A stretch of DNA of 46,430 nucleotides, taken from the NCBI GenBank assembly GCA_964563165.1, contig CAZLWA010000102.1, positions 1-46,430 on the forward strand. Reading direction: 5' to 3'. A program made the translations under genes and the position numbers. Shown one piece after another: positions 23,004-31,472 of the stretch (its first letter is position 1; the number at the start of each line of letters is the position of its first letter). Under the pieces are notes generated by a model. That model searched no databases, was not told where the DNA came from, and saw nothing but the letters and a program-made list of their open reading frames with translations. The stretch comes from CAZLWA01 sp964563165 (lineage in GTDB: Bacteria; CLD3; SB21).

Positions 23004-24644
23004 ATGTCCCAGCCGCAAGAATCATGGGGAAGCCGCACAGGCCTGATCTTAGCCATGGCGGGTAATGCCGTGGGCCTCGGCAATTTCCTGCGCTTTCCCG
23101 TTCAAGCCGTGCAAAACGGAGGCGGAGCGTTCATCATCCCGTACCTGGTCTCGTTTCTGTTGATGGGCGTGCCTTTGCTTTGGGTGGAATGGTCGATGGG
23201 CCGTTATGGCGGAAAATCCGGCTGCCACACCGCGCCGTTTATTCTGGATAAAATGGGAAATCGGCCGGTGTACAAATATTTCGGCGCCGTCGGGATGTTC
23301 GCGACGATGGGCGTAGCCGCTTATTATCTTTATATCGAATCGTGGACGCTCGGGTATACCTGGTATTCGGTAACGGGAAATTTTTTCGGCATGTCGGAAA
23401 ATGAAGTAAATGACTTTTTCACCCGGTACGCTGATCTGGGTTCGGGCCTCATTAGTTTTTCTCCCATCGCGATCTTTTTTCTTCTGATCACATTAATTTT
23501 GAACATATGGATCTTATCCCAGGGGCTAACCAAAGGCGTGGAACGCGCCTCGAAAATCGGGATGCCGCTGCTGCTTTTTTTTGGAATCGTTCTCGCTCTG
23601 CGTGCCGTCACGCTGCGAGAAGGAACCGCCGGTGCGCATTACGATTCACTTGCCGGATTAAATTTTTTGTGGGAACCGCATTTCGACTCTCTGTCCGATC
23701 CGAAAATCTGGCTCGCTGCCGCCGGCCAGATATTTTTTACGCTGTCGGTAGGCAACGGCAGCATATTATGCTATGCCTCGTACGTGAAAAGCCGTGAGGA
23801 TATTGCACTGAACGCGATGTCGGCGGGATGGATGAATGAATTTGTCGAGATCGTTTTGGGCGGAGCCATCATCATCCCGATCGCCGCGGGGTATATGGGT
23901 TTGGACTGGGTGAAAGCGCACGCAAGTTTTCTGATGGGCTTTCAGACCATGCCCTATTTGTTTCAGCAGTGGGGGCCGTTCCTGTCGGCGGTCGGCGGCG
24001 TTCTGTGGTTCGGCCTGCTGTTTTTTGCCGGCATTACGACCTCGCTGGCCATGGGCTCGACGTGGAGCTCGTTCTTGGGAGATGCGTTCGGGTGGTCGAG
24101 GAAAAAATCGGCCTACTCTTTCGGATTGATCATTCTATTACTTGCGGCGCCGTGCGTTCTTTTTTTTCAAGCCGGCGTGTTTGACGAATATGATTTCTGG
24201 GCAGGAACGGTGGCGCTGGTGCTTTTTGGATTTATCGAAGTCATTTTGTTTGCCTGGGTTTTTGGGATCGAAAAAGGATGGAGCGAAATTACGGAAGGCG
24301 CCGAGATCAACGTACCGGTGATCTATAAATTCATTATTAAGTACGTTACACCCTTATTTATCGGCGTCATTCTTGTCGGCGCGGTTTTTAATCCGGATAA
24401 TTCCGATTGGTTAAGGGCTTTTCAAACGCTGACTTCACAGGGACATTGGCCTTTTGCGGCCAACAGTATGGTGAATCGCGTGCTGCACCTGCACATCGAG
24501 GACGTAAGATGGTTCGTGGACGGCCAGCCGACGAAAATGTTTATTACCGATAGTACGAGATTCTTTCTTATAGCCGTTTTTTTCTCTCTGTGTTTCCTGA
24601 TCAAAAAGGCTTTTGATAAAAAGGATCACATAATTAAATCATGA
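23004..24644 (+). CDS. Sodium-dependent transporter, neurotransmitter:sodium symporter (NSS) family
   Basis: The 546-aa protein has the NSS hallmark in helix 1 (AMAGNAVGLGNFLRFP) and about 11-12 helices. NSS proteins import amino acids or related solutes with Na+. The ATG at 23004 puts SWGSRTGLILAMAG at the N-terminus as in the family; an upstream extension would overlap the previous gene and lacks homology. Its stop codon overlaps the ATG of a 32-codon membrane microprotein, the arrangement known for the MetP/MetS methionine and alanine transporter, so this is likely a MetP-type large subunit. Confidence 0.92.
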   Translation: MSQPQESWGSRTGLILAMAGNAVGLGNFLRFPVQAVQNGGGAFIIPYLVSFLLMGVPLLWVEWSMGRYGGKSGCHTAPFILDKMGNRPVYKYFGAVGMFATMGVAAYYLYIESWTLGYTWYSVTGNFFGMSENEVNDFFTRYADLGSGLISFSPIAIFFLLITLILNIWILSQGLTKGVERASKIGMPLLLFFGIVLALRAVTLREGTAGAHYDSLAGLNFLWEPHFDSLSDPKIWLAAAGQIFFTLSVGNGSILCYASYVKSREDIALNAMSAGWMNEFVEIVLGGAIIIPIAAGYMGLDWVKAHASFLMGFQTMPYLFQQWGPFLSAVGGVLWFGLLFFAGITTSLAMGSTWSSFLGDAFGWSRKKSAYSFGLIILLLAAPCVLFFQAGVFDEYDFWAGTVALVLFGFIEVILFAWVFGIEKGWSEITEGAEINVPVIYKFIIKYVTPLFIGVILVGAVFNPDNSDWLRAFQTLTSQGHWPFAANSMVNRVLHLHIEDVRWFVDGQPTKMFITDSTRFFLIAVFFSLCFLIKKAFDKKDHIIKS

Positions 24645-24739
24645 GCACTTCCGCATTCATAACGATGCTGATCATCGGGATCGCCGTAACGGCCGCAACG
24701 ATTTATTTTTTTTGGAAAGTCCTGAGATCCGGCCGATAA
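24641..24739 (+). CDS. MetS-type NSS transporter small subunit (32 aa)
   Basis: The frame begins at an ATG overlapping the NSS stop as ATGA and encodes MSTSAFITMLIIGIAVTAAT followed by IYFFWKVLRSGR. It is one transmembrane helix with a basic tail, exactly the size and position of MetS, the small subunit that MetP-type NSS transporters need in Corynebacterium. Start-stop overlap supports co-translation with the large subunit. Despite its length the gene is credible because of composition, position and family match. Confidence 0.85.
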   Translation: MSTSAFITMLIIGIAVTAATIYFFWKVLRSGR

Positions 24740-24816
24740 TACCAATTATCTTCTTGTGGAAGCTTTCAGGAAAGTCTATATTCGTGGCGGTTCAACGTAG
24801 GTAAGGAAGGCGCGAT

Positions 24817-25689
24817 TTGAATTTAGGATATATCATTAAAGAAGGATTCAGCGGATTGAGGCGCGCGACCTTATCGAGTGTCGTGGCCGTGACGATCATC
24901 TGTATCGCGCTGAGTCTTTTGAGCTTTTTCGGCATGATCACTTATAATATTTCGCACGTGATCGAGGACATCCGCTCGCGCGTGGAATTGGAGGCGTTTT
25001 TAGATAAAGCCCAGGACGCGGAATCATCCAATAAAATTCAGCAAGCGCTTCTGCGGATCGACGGCGTTGAATCGGTCAATTTTATTTCCAAATCCGACGC
25101 GGCAAAAATTCTCAAGTCGGTCATGGGCGAAAACGATATTTTCGATCTCGTCGGAAGTAATCCGCTTCCGGCGTCCTTTAAGATCAAACTCAAACCGGAA
25201 TTCCGTAATCTGATCAATGTTAATGAAGTGGCGCAGCAGATCGAAAAAATTGACGGGGTCGAAGAAGTCAATTATCAGAAAGAACTGCTGCGCATCCTGG
25301 ACGAAAAGGTCGATACCTATAATTACATCAGCTTGGGGCTGGGCTGTTTCGCCGCTCTGGCGGCGGTCTTTATGATATCGAATACGATCAAACTCACCAT
25401 TTATGCGAACCGCGATCTTATCAAAACGATGAAACTGGTCGGCGCGACCAACGCGTTCATTGCAAGCCCGTTTTTGGTTGAAGGTATGATTCAAGGGTTT
25501 CTTGGCGGCGCTCTGGCGGTGACTCTTTCATATTTTGCAATGAAGGCGGCCAAACGTTATGTATTAAACAGTCTGGTCATCAGTTACGAAATTTACGCGG
25601 TCGTCATTTTGTTCGGGGTGTTCCTCGGATTCCTCGGCAGTTATGCGGCGGTCCGCTTCTTTCTGAAAGAACGCATCAGCGACATGTAA
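24817..25689 (+). CDS. ftsX: Cell division protein FtsX (permease-like)
   Basis: The 290-aa protein has the FtsX plan: a first membrane helix (about 21-43), a periplasmic loop with VELEAFLD and VESVNFISKSDAAKIL, then three C-terminal helices with MISNTIKLTIYANRDLIKTMKLVGATN. FtsX pairs with the ATPase FtsE to activate cell-wall hydrolases during division. The start is a TTG at 24817 with AAGGAAGG upstream; no ATG is better placed. Its partner ftsE is not adjacent but on the other strand at 29714-30367. Confidence 0.93.
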   Translation: MNLGYIIKEGFSGLRRATLSSVVAVTIICIALSLLSFFGMITYNISHVIEDIRSRVELEAFLDKAQDAESSNKIQQALLRIDGVESVNFISKSDAAKILKSVMGENDIFDLVGSNPLPASFKIKLKPEFRNLINVNEVAQQIEKIDGVEEVNYQKELLRILDEKVDTYNYISLGLGCFAALAAVFMISNTIKLTIYANRDLIKTMKLVGATNAFIASPFLVEGMIQGFLGGALAVTLSYFAMKAAKRYVLNSLVISYEIYAVVILFGVFLGFLGSYAAVRFFLKERISDM

Positions 25690-25713
25690 TTCACTTTTCC
25701 GCCCGGAATCGCG

Positions 25714-25742
25714 TTGACAACGCAGTGTCAAGTCGTTATAGC
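25714..25742 (+). promoter_or_regulatory. Promoter-like sequence in a convergent gap
   Basis: A perfect TTGACA (25714-25719) is followed after 17 bp by TATAGC (25737-25742). It sits between the 3' ends of ftsX and ackA, pointing into the palindromic element and antisense to ackA. No coding gene lies downstream on this strand. It could drive an antisense or small RNA, or be chance. Confidence 0.3.
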
Positions 25743-25778
25743 GGAAAAATTTTCATTTTGTCAATACGAAGCGCTGAA

Positions 25779-25837
25779 GTATCGCGGAATCGTATTCCGC
25801 GTGAGTAGCTCAATCGCGGATTGCGAATCCGCGATAC
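25779..25837. repeat. Paired-hairpin palindromic element (REP/BIME-like), GTATCGCGGA...TCCGCGATAC termini
   Basis: The element has inverted ends GTATCGCGGA and TCCGCGATAC and two internal hairpins, CGCGGAATCGTATTCCGCG and CGCGGATTGCGAATCCGCG, joined by a 13-nt spacer. It has the same two-hairpin plan as the element at 8731-8806 but a different sequence, so two REP-like families are present. It is located between converging gene ends, a usual place for REP elements. Confidence 0.75.
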
Positions 25838-25871
25838 AAAAATCCAGCCTCGTGTTAATAAGTGTGACTCC

Positions 25872-27116
25872 TCACGGCATCGAAACCTTTTCAATACAGC
25901 GTACGGTATCACGGGCGATGAGCAGTTCTTCATTCGTCGGAATGACCCAGAGTGCAGGAGACGAATTTTCCTCAGAAAATATTCCTTCTTTCCCGCCGGT
26001 AAGACCTTTATTCTTTCCTTCGTTGACTTTGAATCCGAAGCAATCCATCCCGTCGCAGATTTTAGCGCGGATGCGGTCGGAATTTTCGCCGATCCCGCCG
26101 GTGAATAGGATCGCTTGCGGTGAACCGACCACCGGGATGTATGAGCCGATATATTTTCTTATGCGGTAACAAAATATTTCAATGGCCAGTTTCGCCCGCC
26201 GGTCGTCGTGTTCGTCCGCCTCTGCAATGATCTCACGCATGTCATTCGTTAGCCCTGAAATACCGAGAAGCCCTGATTGTTTGTTCAGAATGGACTCGAC
26301 GTCCGCCAGCGAGCAGCCTTCTTTGTGCGTTATATAATCAATGACCGCGGGATCTACGTCTCCCGAGCGCGTGCCCATCACGAGCCCTTCCAGCGGGGTC
26401 AAACCCATGGACGTGTCGACGGAATTACCGTTTCGAATGGCGCAGATGGAACATCCGTTGCCCAGATGCAGCGAAATGACATTGACATTTTCCCTGGGCA
26501 TGCCGGTGAGCGTGCGGTACCGGTATGATACATAACGGTGCGAAGTGCCGTGAAATCCGTAGCGCCGGATCTTATATCGTCGATACATCTGATACGGAAT
26601 AGCATACAGATACGCGTGCTCCGGAAGCGTGTGATGAAAAGCCGTATCGAATACGGCCACTTGAGGGACGGTGTTCCCGAAGATATCATTGACGGCGTAG
26701 ATGCCCTTTAGATTCGCCGGATTGTGAAGCGGCGCAAGTTCAATGCAATCTTCAATTTCACGTACGATGCCGTCGTCTAATAGCACGGAGTGGTTAAACT
26801 TTTCGCCGCCATGAACCACACGGTGTCCGACCGCATGAATGTCTTTCAGCGATTTGATATTCGGGATATTGGTTTCTTTGGATATGATCCATTTGACGAT
26901 TTTGTCTATCGCCATTTTGTGATCCCGCATCGGCGCTGTGCTTTTTATCGGCGGGCTGCCTTCGGCATTAAGGGTGATGATGGACTCGCTTCCGACGCGC
27001 TCGATCATTCCGGAGGCCAGCTTCTTATCAGCGTTCCCGGCAATTAATTCCAAATCGGTTTCAATGACTTGAAACTTCACCGATGAACTGCCCGTGTTTA
27101 AGACAAGTATGTTCAT
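25872..27116 (-). CDS. ackA: Acetate kinase
   Basis: This 414-aa enzyme converts acetyl phosphate and ADP to acetate and ATP, or the reverse. The N-terminal ILVLNTGSSSVKFQV, AVFDTAFHHTLPEHAYLYA, RRYGFHGTSHRYV, LHLGNGCSICAI and FTGGIGENSDRIR are all acetate kinase signatures. The ATG at 27116 is chosen because it begins MNILVLNTGSSS and has GGAG 6 nt upstream. No phosphotransacetylase (pta) gene is adjacent, unlike the common ackA-pta pair. The role is substrate-level ATP formation or acetate activation. Confidence 0.96.
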   Translation of the reverse strand: MNILVLNTGSSSVKFQVIETDLELIAGNADKKLASGMIERVGSESIITLNAEGSPPIKSTAPMRDHKMAIDKIVKWIISKETNIPNIKSLKDIHAVGHRVVHGGEKFNHSVLLDDGIVREIEDCIELAPLHNPANLKGIYAVNDIFGNTVPQVAVFDTAFHHTLPEHAYLYAIPYQMYRRYKIRRYGFHGTSHRYVSYRYRTLTGMPRENVNVISLHLGNGCSICAIRNGNSVDTSMGLTPLEGLVMGTRSGDVDPAVIDYITHKEGCSLADVESILNKQSGLLGISGLTNDMREIIAEADEHDDRRAKLAIEIFCYRIRKYIGSYIPVVGSPQAILFTGGIGENSDRIRAKICDGMDCFGFKVNEGKNKGLTGGKEGIFSEENSSPALWVIPTNEELLIARDTVRCIEKVSMP

Positions 27117-27191
27117 GATAACTCCACAAATCGTTAGGATTAAGGTAAGCATTATTTGGTAAAAAATAAATGACAATGGTCAGGTCCGGTT

Positions 27192-27213
27192 ATTCGGCCA
27201 ATGTCTGCCGAAT
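27192..27213. promoter_or_regulatory. Inverted repeat in the ackA/lipoprotein divergent gap
   Basis: ATTCGGC (27192-27198) and GCCGAAT (27207-27213) form a perfect 7-bp inverted repeat with an 8-bp centre, between divergently transcribed genes. It could be an operator for a dimeric regulator or a small hairpin. No matching regulator is known in the window. The remainder of this 222-bp gap shows no gene. Confidence 0.35.
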
Positions 27214-27338
27214 GATGTTCCCAGGCCTTCAAAAAATTAGCTTTTTTTCTTGCTTTTAAATGTAAAATCTTGCAGATTCGGCGGCAAATGGAAATTCATT
27301 CATTTAATATACATTCATTTAATGTAAGGAGTAGAGTA

Positions 27339-28034
27339 ATGCTGAAACGTATGTTGTTACTGGGCGCGGCACTGAGTCTCGTATTGGGATGCGGGAAAAA
27401 AGGCGGCCTCGATGAATTCACGCGCCTCGCCGGAACGATCAAAGAGAAGAACCAGGAAATCGGTAAGATGGACCTGGAGATCCGTGACGCCGTTCATAAA
27501 TTCAATATGAACCGCAAAGCCGATGAACAGATCGTTTTGCCGGATAGTCTCATGGGCATGAACAAAGACCAATTGAAACTGGTTCAGACTATGGTGGACA
27601 AGGAACAGGACTTGACCTACCGCGGTTTGCTGACGCAGATTGTCGACAAGAACAAGCAAATTGAAAAAGTAAGCTCCGATCTGGAAGACCTTAAAGCGAA
27701 ATTGCCGAAACCGGTCGTGGTGAAAGCCGGTGACACCCATTACAGAATTGCGGCGAATTTCCTGAAAGAAAAAAATGTACCGCAGGAAAAGATCATTCAG
27801 TTACTGGAAGAAACGCTCCTCGCGGATGAGCTGATGGATGGATTCAATGTCTGGCTGTATTACAACGACGATGTGTTCGGAACGTTTGTCACGCAGGGCT
27901 CGGTGAAAATCTCTCCGAATCGCTTTAAGCGGATCATTCGCAAGCAGCAGCTCGATGTTGCGGTTTCAAGCGCGGTGAAAGCGGCGACGCAAAAAGACTC
28001 TACGGCGCAAAAAGACTCCGTTTCCGTGAAGTAA
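27339..28034 (+). CDS. LysM-like domain lipoprotein
   Basis: The 231-aa product has a lipoprotein signal peptide (MLKRMLLLGAALSLVLGC, C18 with a good lipobox). The middle is charged and helical, with coiled-coil character (EIGKMDLEIRDAV, QIEKVSSDLEDLKAKL). A LysM-like segment follows: VVVKAGDTHYRIAANFL, then VPQEKI and NVWLYYNDDVFGTFVTQGSV, suggesting peptidoglycan contact. The C-terminus is Lys/Ser/Thr-rich with a short QKDST repeat. The ATG at 27339 is chosen for its AAGGAG and signal peptide. Probably an envelope-tethering or scaffold protein. Confidence 0.8.
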   Translation: MLKRMLLLGAALSLVLGCGKKGGLDEFTRLAGTIKEKNQEIGKMDLEIRDAVHKFNMNRKADEQIVLPDSLMGMNKDQLKLVQTMVDKEQDLTYRGLLTQIVDKNKQIEKVSSDLEDLKAKLPKPVVVKAGDTHYRIAANFLKEKNVPQEKIIQLLEETLLADELMDGFNVWLYYNDDVFGTFVTQGSVKISPNRFKRIIRKQQLDVAVSSAVKAATQKDSTAQKDSVSVK

Positions 28035-28057
28035 CATTTTTCAGAAGATGAAAAATT

Positions 28058-28089
28058 AAAGGCATCCTGAATTTCAGGATGCCTTTTTT
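28058..28089. terminator. Bidirectional rho-independent terminator
   Basis: AAAGGCATCCTGA (28058-28070) pairs perfectly with TCAGGATGCCTTT (28074-28086) over a 3-nt loop and runs into a T tract; the opposite side is A-rich. It ends the LysM-lipoprotein transcript and, in reverse, the long minus-strand operon ending with accC. Confidence 0.9.
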
Positions 28090-28132
28090 ATTGATATAAT
28101 TCCGAATGGCGATGGGAATCTGGGTCCGTTTC

Positions 28133-29653
28133 TCAATCCTCAGAATGTCTTCTTCCCTCCCGTTTCCACGTACTTGCTTTTCCTGAATGATCGGACATCG
28201 CAGCCAAGTTCGCCTGTTGAGTTTTCTTCCTCACATAATCGTAGACGGCTGCGGCGACGGCGGCCATTTTTTCTTCTTTGTATTTTAATTTATCGGGTGA
28301 AAATTCCTGAGCAACAAATCCCGTATCAAAATTCCCGCGGATAAAGTGTTGGTTTTCCATAACGAACAAACAGAAAGGAATCGTCGTTTCCACGCCGACA
28401 ATCGCGTATTCTTTCAGCGCGCGCGTCATTCGCCGGATGGCTTCCGGGCGGTCTTTGCCCCAGGCCACAAGCTTCGAGATCATCGGATCGTAATATATGT
28501 GAATCGTATCGCCTTCAAAAATGCCGCTATCCTCGCGAATGCCGGGTCCGTAAGAGGGTTCGAGATGTTCGATTTTTCCGATGGACGGCGCGAAATTATT
28601 TTCGCAATCTTCCGCATAGATACGGCATTCGACGGCGTGGCCATCGATGACAATATCTTCCTGCTTGAACGAAAGCGGCTCGCCGGAAGCGATGCGGATC
28701 TGTTCTTTGACCAGATCCAATCCGGTCACCATCTCCGTAACGGGATGCTCCACCTGCAGCCGTGTATTCATTTCTAAAAAATAAAAATTCTTATCGGCAT
28801 CCACGAGAAATTCGAGCGTGCCGGCGCTGAAATAGTTTGCTTCACGCGCCAAAGCAACTGCGGATTCACCCATGCGCTTGCGGAGCTCGGGGGTGACAAT
28901 GGACGAAGGCGCCTCCTCAATTACTTTTTGATGGCGGCGCTGGATGGAGCATTCTCTCTCTCCCAGATAAACGATGCGGCCGTACTGATCACCGAGAATC
29001 TGAATCTCGATGTGCCGCGGCTTCGTGACATATTTTTCGATATATACGGTATCGTTCCCAAACGCCGACCGGGCCTCACCTTGCGCGCGCTCGATGGCTT
29101 CGTCCAGTTCGGAAAGCCTGGTCACGACACGCATACCCTTACCGCCGCCGCCCGCCGCCGCTTTAATCAGAATTGGAAAGCCGACGGATTCGGCAATGGC
29201 TATGGCCTCCTTCCTATCTTTAATTCCCTCTTCGGTTCCCGGAACCGTCGGCACGCCGCATTTTTTTGCCAGTTTCCTCGCTTCCATTTTGTTGCCCATC
29301 ATGGCCATCGATTCGGCTGAGGGTCCGATAAATAGGATCCCGTGGTCATGAACGCGCTTCGCAAAATCACCGTTCTCGCTTAAAAAACCGTATCCCGGGT
29401 GAATAGCGTCGGCGTTCGATTTTTTAGCCGCATCCAGAATGTTCTCCATCACCAAATAACTCTTCGCGGATGGCGACTCGCCGATGCCGTAAGCTTCATC
29501 CGCCAAGCGCACATGCGCGGCGGTTCGATCGGCATCCGAAAAAACGGCCACGCTCTCAATACCCATCTCGCGGCAAGCGCGGATGATACGAACAGCGATC
29601 TCGCCTCGGTTGGCAATCAGGATCTTTTTGATAGGTCTTTTAACCGGGCTCAT
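28133..29653 (-). CDS. accC: Acetyl-CoA carboxylase, biotin carboxylase subunit
   Basis: This 506-aa ATP-grasp enzyme carboxylates biotin on its carrier protein, the first step of acetyl-CoA (or another acyl-CoA) carboxylation. Visible signatures are KILIANRGEIAVRIIRACRE at the start, HPGYGFLSEN, KAAAGGGGKGMR (ATP-binding glycine loop), ECSIQRRHQKVIEEAPS, FLEMNTRLQVEHPVTE and PMISKLVAWG. It has about 50 residues beyond a minimal AccC, ending in a charged tail, closer to the subunits used by acyl-CoA or pyruvate carboxylases. No accB or carboxyltransferase gene is near; it lies last in an operon with ftsE. Confidence 0.94.
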   Translation of the reverse strand: MSPVKRPIKKILIANRGEIAVRIIRACREMGIESVAVFSDADRTAAHVRLADEAYGIGESPSAKSYLVMENILDAAKKSNADAIHPGYGFLSENGDFAKRVHDHGILFIGPSAESMAMMGNKMEARKLAKKCGVPTVPGTEEGIKDRKEAIAIAESVGFPILIKAAAGGGGKGMRVVTRLSELDEAIERAQGEARSAFGNDTVYIEKYVTKPRHIEIQILGDQYGRIVYLGERECSIQRRHQKVIEEAPSSIVTPELRKRMGESAVALAREANYFSAGTLEFLVDADKNFYFLEMNTRLQVEHPVTEMVTGLDLVKEQIRIASGEPLSFKQEDIVIDGHAVECRIYAEDCENNFAPSIGKIEHLEPSYGPGIREDSGIFEGDTIHIYYDPMISKLVAWGKDRPEAIRRMTRALKEYAIVGVETTIPFCLFVMENQHFIRGNFDTGFVAQEFSPDKLKYKEEKMAAVAAAVYDYVRKKTQQANLAAMSDHSGKASTWKREGRRHSED

Positions 29654-29713
29654 TTACGAACCATGTTTTGTATGAGCGTTTATTAAATTTTCAATGGAAC
29701 GTCTGACGCGAAA

Positions 29714-30367
29714 CTAATTCTGTATGATCGCGCCCTTTTCAATGTTGATGATCCGTTTGGGAATCTGTTTTACGACTTCATGATCATGCGTCGCCATGAT
29801 AACCGCCGTTCCTTGCTCATTGATTTTCAACAGCAACTGCATGATCTCCATGGACGTTTCCGGATCGAGATTACCGGTCGGTTCGTCGGCGAGAATGACG
29901 ATCGGATCATTGACCAGCGCACGCGCAATAACGACGCGCTGCTGCTCGCCGCCGGATAATTCGTACGGCATCCGGTTTTTCTTATTCGACAATCCGACTT
30001 CCGCCAGCACTTTCATTACTTTTTTCGGAATTTCGTTTTTTGGCGTGTCGGTGACGATCAAAGCGAATGCGATATTGTCATAAACGGAACGGTCGCGCAG
30101 CAGGCGAAAATCCTGAAATACGATGCCGAGCTGGCGGCGAAGAAACGGGATCTCTTTCTTCTTTATATTAACGGAGGAAAACTCCCCGATGGTCATGGTG
30201 CCGCGCGTCGGAAAGAGGTCCATATATAGAAGCTTCAGCAGAGTGCTTTTACCGGCGCCGCTGGGCCCCACCATATAGATAAATTCGCCCGCGCCTATAT
30301 TCACCGTGACGCTATCCAGACTCATCCGTCCTTGGTATTCGACGGTGACGTCTTTAAGTTCGATCAT
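29714..30367 (-). CDS. ftsE: Cell division ATP-binding protein FtsE
   Basis: The 217-aa ABC ATPase has Walker A GPSGAGKST (34-42), the ABC signature LSGGEQQRV, Walker B VILADEPTGNLD and the switch histidine MATHDH. The size, FQDFRLLRDRSVYDNIAFAL segment and lack of transporter genes identify FtsE, which powers FtsX in septal cell-wall hydrolase control. It starts 3 bp after a SPOR-domain lipoprotein gene, another septum-associated class, which supports a division role. Its partner ftsX is about 4 kb away on the opposite strand. Confidence 0.93.
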   Translation of the reverse strand: MIELKDVTVEYQGRMSLDSVTVNIGAGEFIYMVGPSGAGKSTLLKLLYMDLFPTRGTMTIGEFSSVNIKKKEIPFLRRQLGIVFQDFRLLRDRSVYDNIAFALIVTDTPKNEIPKKVMKVLAEVGLSNKKNRMPYELSGGEQQRVVIARALVNDPIVILADEPTGNLDPETSMEIMQLLLKINEQGTAVIMATHDHEVVKQIPKRIINIEKGAIIQN

Positions 30368-30370
30368 GCG

Positions 30371-31114
30371 TTACTTGCCTCCCTGTTTCGCGATAAACGC
30401 CTGGGCATATCCCAATCCTTGTAACAGTTTTTTCAGATCTTCCGCCTGTTTTCTGTCTTCATAACCGCCCACCCAGACTTTCCAGGATTTGTCCGCTTGC
30501 TGGATTTGAACTTTCTCCTTTTGCTTGGATTCCAATTCGGTTTTTAATTTCTGAGCGGCATTTTCACTTTGAAGCGCGCCGACCTGAACCCAGAATAAAT
30601 TTTCGGAAGGCGCATATACACCTTTCATTTCGTGTACCCATGAATCGGAATAACCCGCCTTAAGGTACTGTGCTTTCGCTTTTTCCGCTTCGTCATGCGT
30701 CGCGTAATTTCCGACCCAGACTTTCCACAATCCCGATTCTTTGTCATTGATCATATAGACTTCGTCGTTCGGAACTTCCGTTAACAGCTTAGCATAATTC
30801 TTTTGCGCGTTCACCACGCTGCCGGCAAAGACCTGCACGCGGAATTTGGCTTTTTGATTGGGAGGAACCTCGTTGTAGTCGATCGGATGCAGTTTAATTT
30901 GTTCTTCATTTTTGATTATCGCCGTATCCTTAACGATATATTCTTCATTCGGCAGTTTTTCATCGGCAAGAAGATCCAGTTTCTTATTCTTGTTTCTTTC
31001 GGACTGCTCCAGCGTTTTTTTAAAGTCCTCGTCCGATTTCGCCGTTGTCTTTGTTGCTGTACATCCGCTGATGAGAAAAGTGAACAGCGCAGCAGTGAGA
31101 AGTGTTCTTAACAT
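30371..31114 (-). CDS. Lipoprotein with two SPOR domains
   Basis: The 247-aa protein has a lipoprotein signal (MLRTLLTAALFTFLISGC, C18), a charged linker, and two SPOR domains: about residues 90-160 (KFRVQVFAGSVVNAQKNYAKL ... LWKVWVGNYATHDEAEKA) and 170-245 (LFWVQVGALQSENAAQKLK ... SWKVWVGGYEDRKQAEDL). SPOR domains bind denuded glycan strands at division septa. It lies directly upstream of ftsE with a 3-bp gap, so a shared division function is likely. Confidence 0.9.
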   Translation of the reverse strand: MLRTLLTAALFTFLISGCTATKTTAKSDEDFKKTLEQSERNKNKKLDLLADEKLPNEEYIVKDTAIIKNEEQIKLHPIDYNEVPPNQKAKFRVQVFAGSVVNAQKNYAKLLTEVPNDEVYMINDKESGLWKVWVGNYATHDEAEKAKAQYLKAGYSDSWVHEMKGVYAPSENLFWVQVGALQSENAAQKLKTELESKQKEKVQIQQADKSWKVWVGGYEDRKQAEDLKKLLQGLGYAQAFIAKQGGK

Positions 31115-31145
31115 GGGACTCCTTATTTATAAAAATTATTTGAAT

Positions 31146-31472
31146 TTATTTCTTACACGTATCACACGGACATTTCTCACGCAGATACGCATAAGAAAAA
31201 ATCCCCGTATCATGTCCGTCCGACCACAGGAATCGTAAGGCATACCGCCCGACCTCCTCCACGCTCTGCATCTCAAGGCTGCGGAAATTATCCGGATCCA
31301 ATTTTATTGCCTCGCCGCCGTGTTTGGTCATATCGCAGTTCGCGCACGGACAGATCGAGCGCATGAAAGCGAACGTGTATTCGCTTTTATGTTCATCGCC
31401 CCAAAGAATCGAGACTCTTTTATTCGCCCTGTCCGCGGTGATATCCAGGGCCGTTTGTTCTTTTATTTGCAT
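31146..31472 (-). CDS. DUF971 (gamma-butyrobetaine hydroxylase-like N-terminal) domain protein
   Basis: This 108-aa protein contains the DUF971 pattern: RVSILWGDEHKSEYTFAFMR, CPCANC and a second Cys cluster CPCDTC at the C-terminus, with YALRFLWSDGHDTGIFSYAYLR between. Stand-alone DUF971 proteins are short and implicated in Fe-S cluster or metal handling in some bacteria, but the role is not settled. Its start overlaps the preceding esterase stop by 10 bases, indicating co-transcription. Confidence 0.88.
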   Translation of the reverse strand: MQIKEQTALDITADRANKRVSILWGDEHKSEYTFAFMRSICPCANCDMTKHGGEAIKLDPDNFRSLEMQSVEEVGRYALRFLWSDGHDTGIFSYAYLREKCPCDTCKK

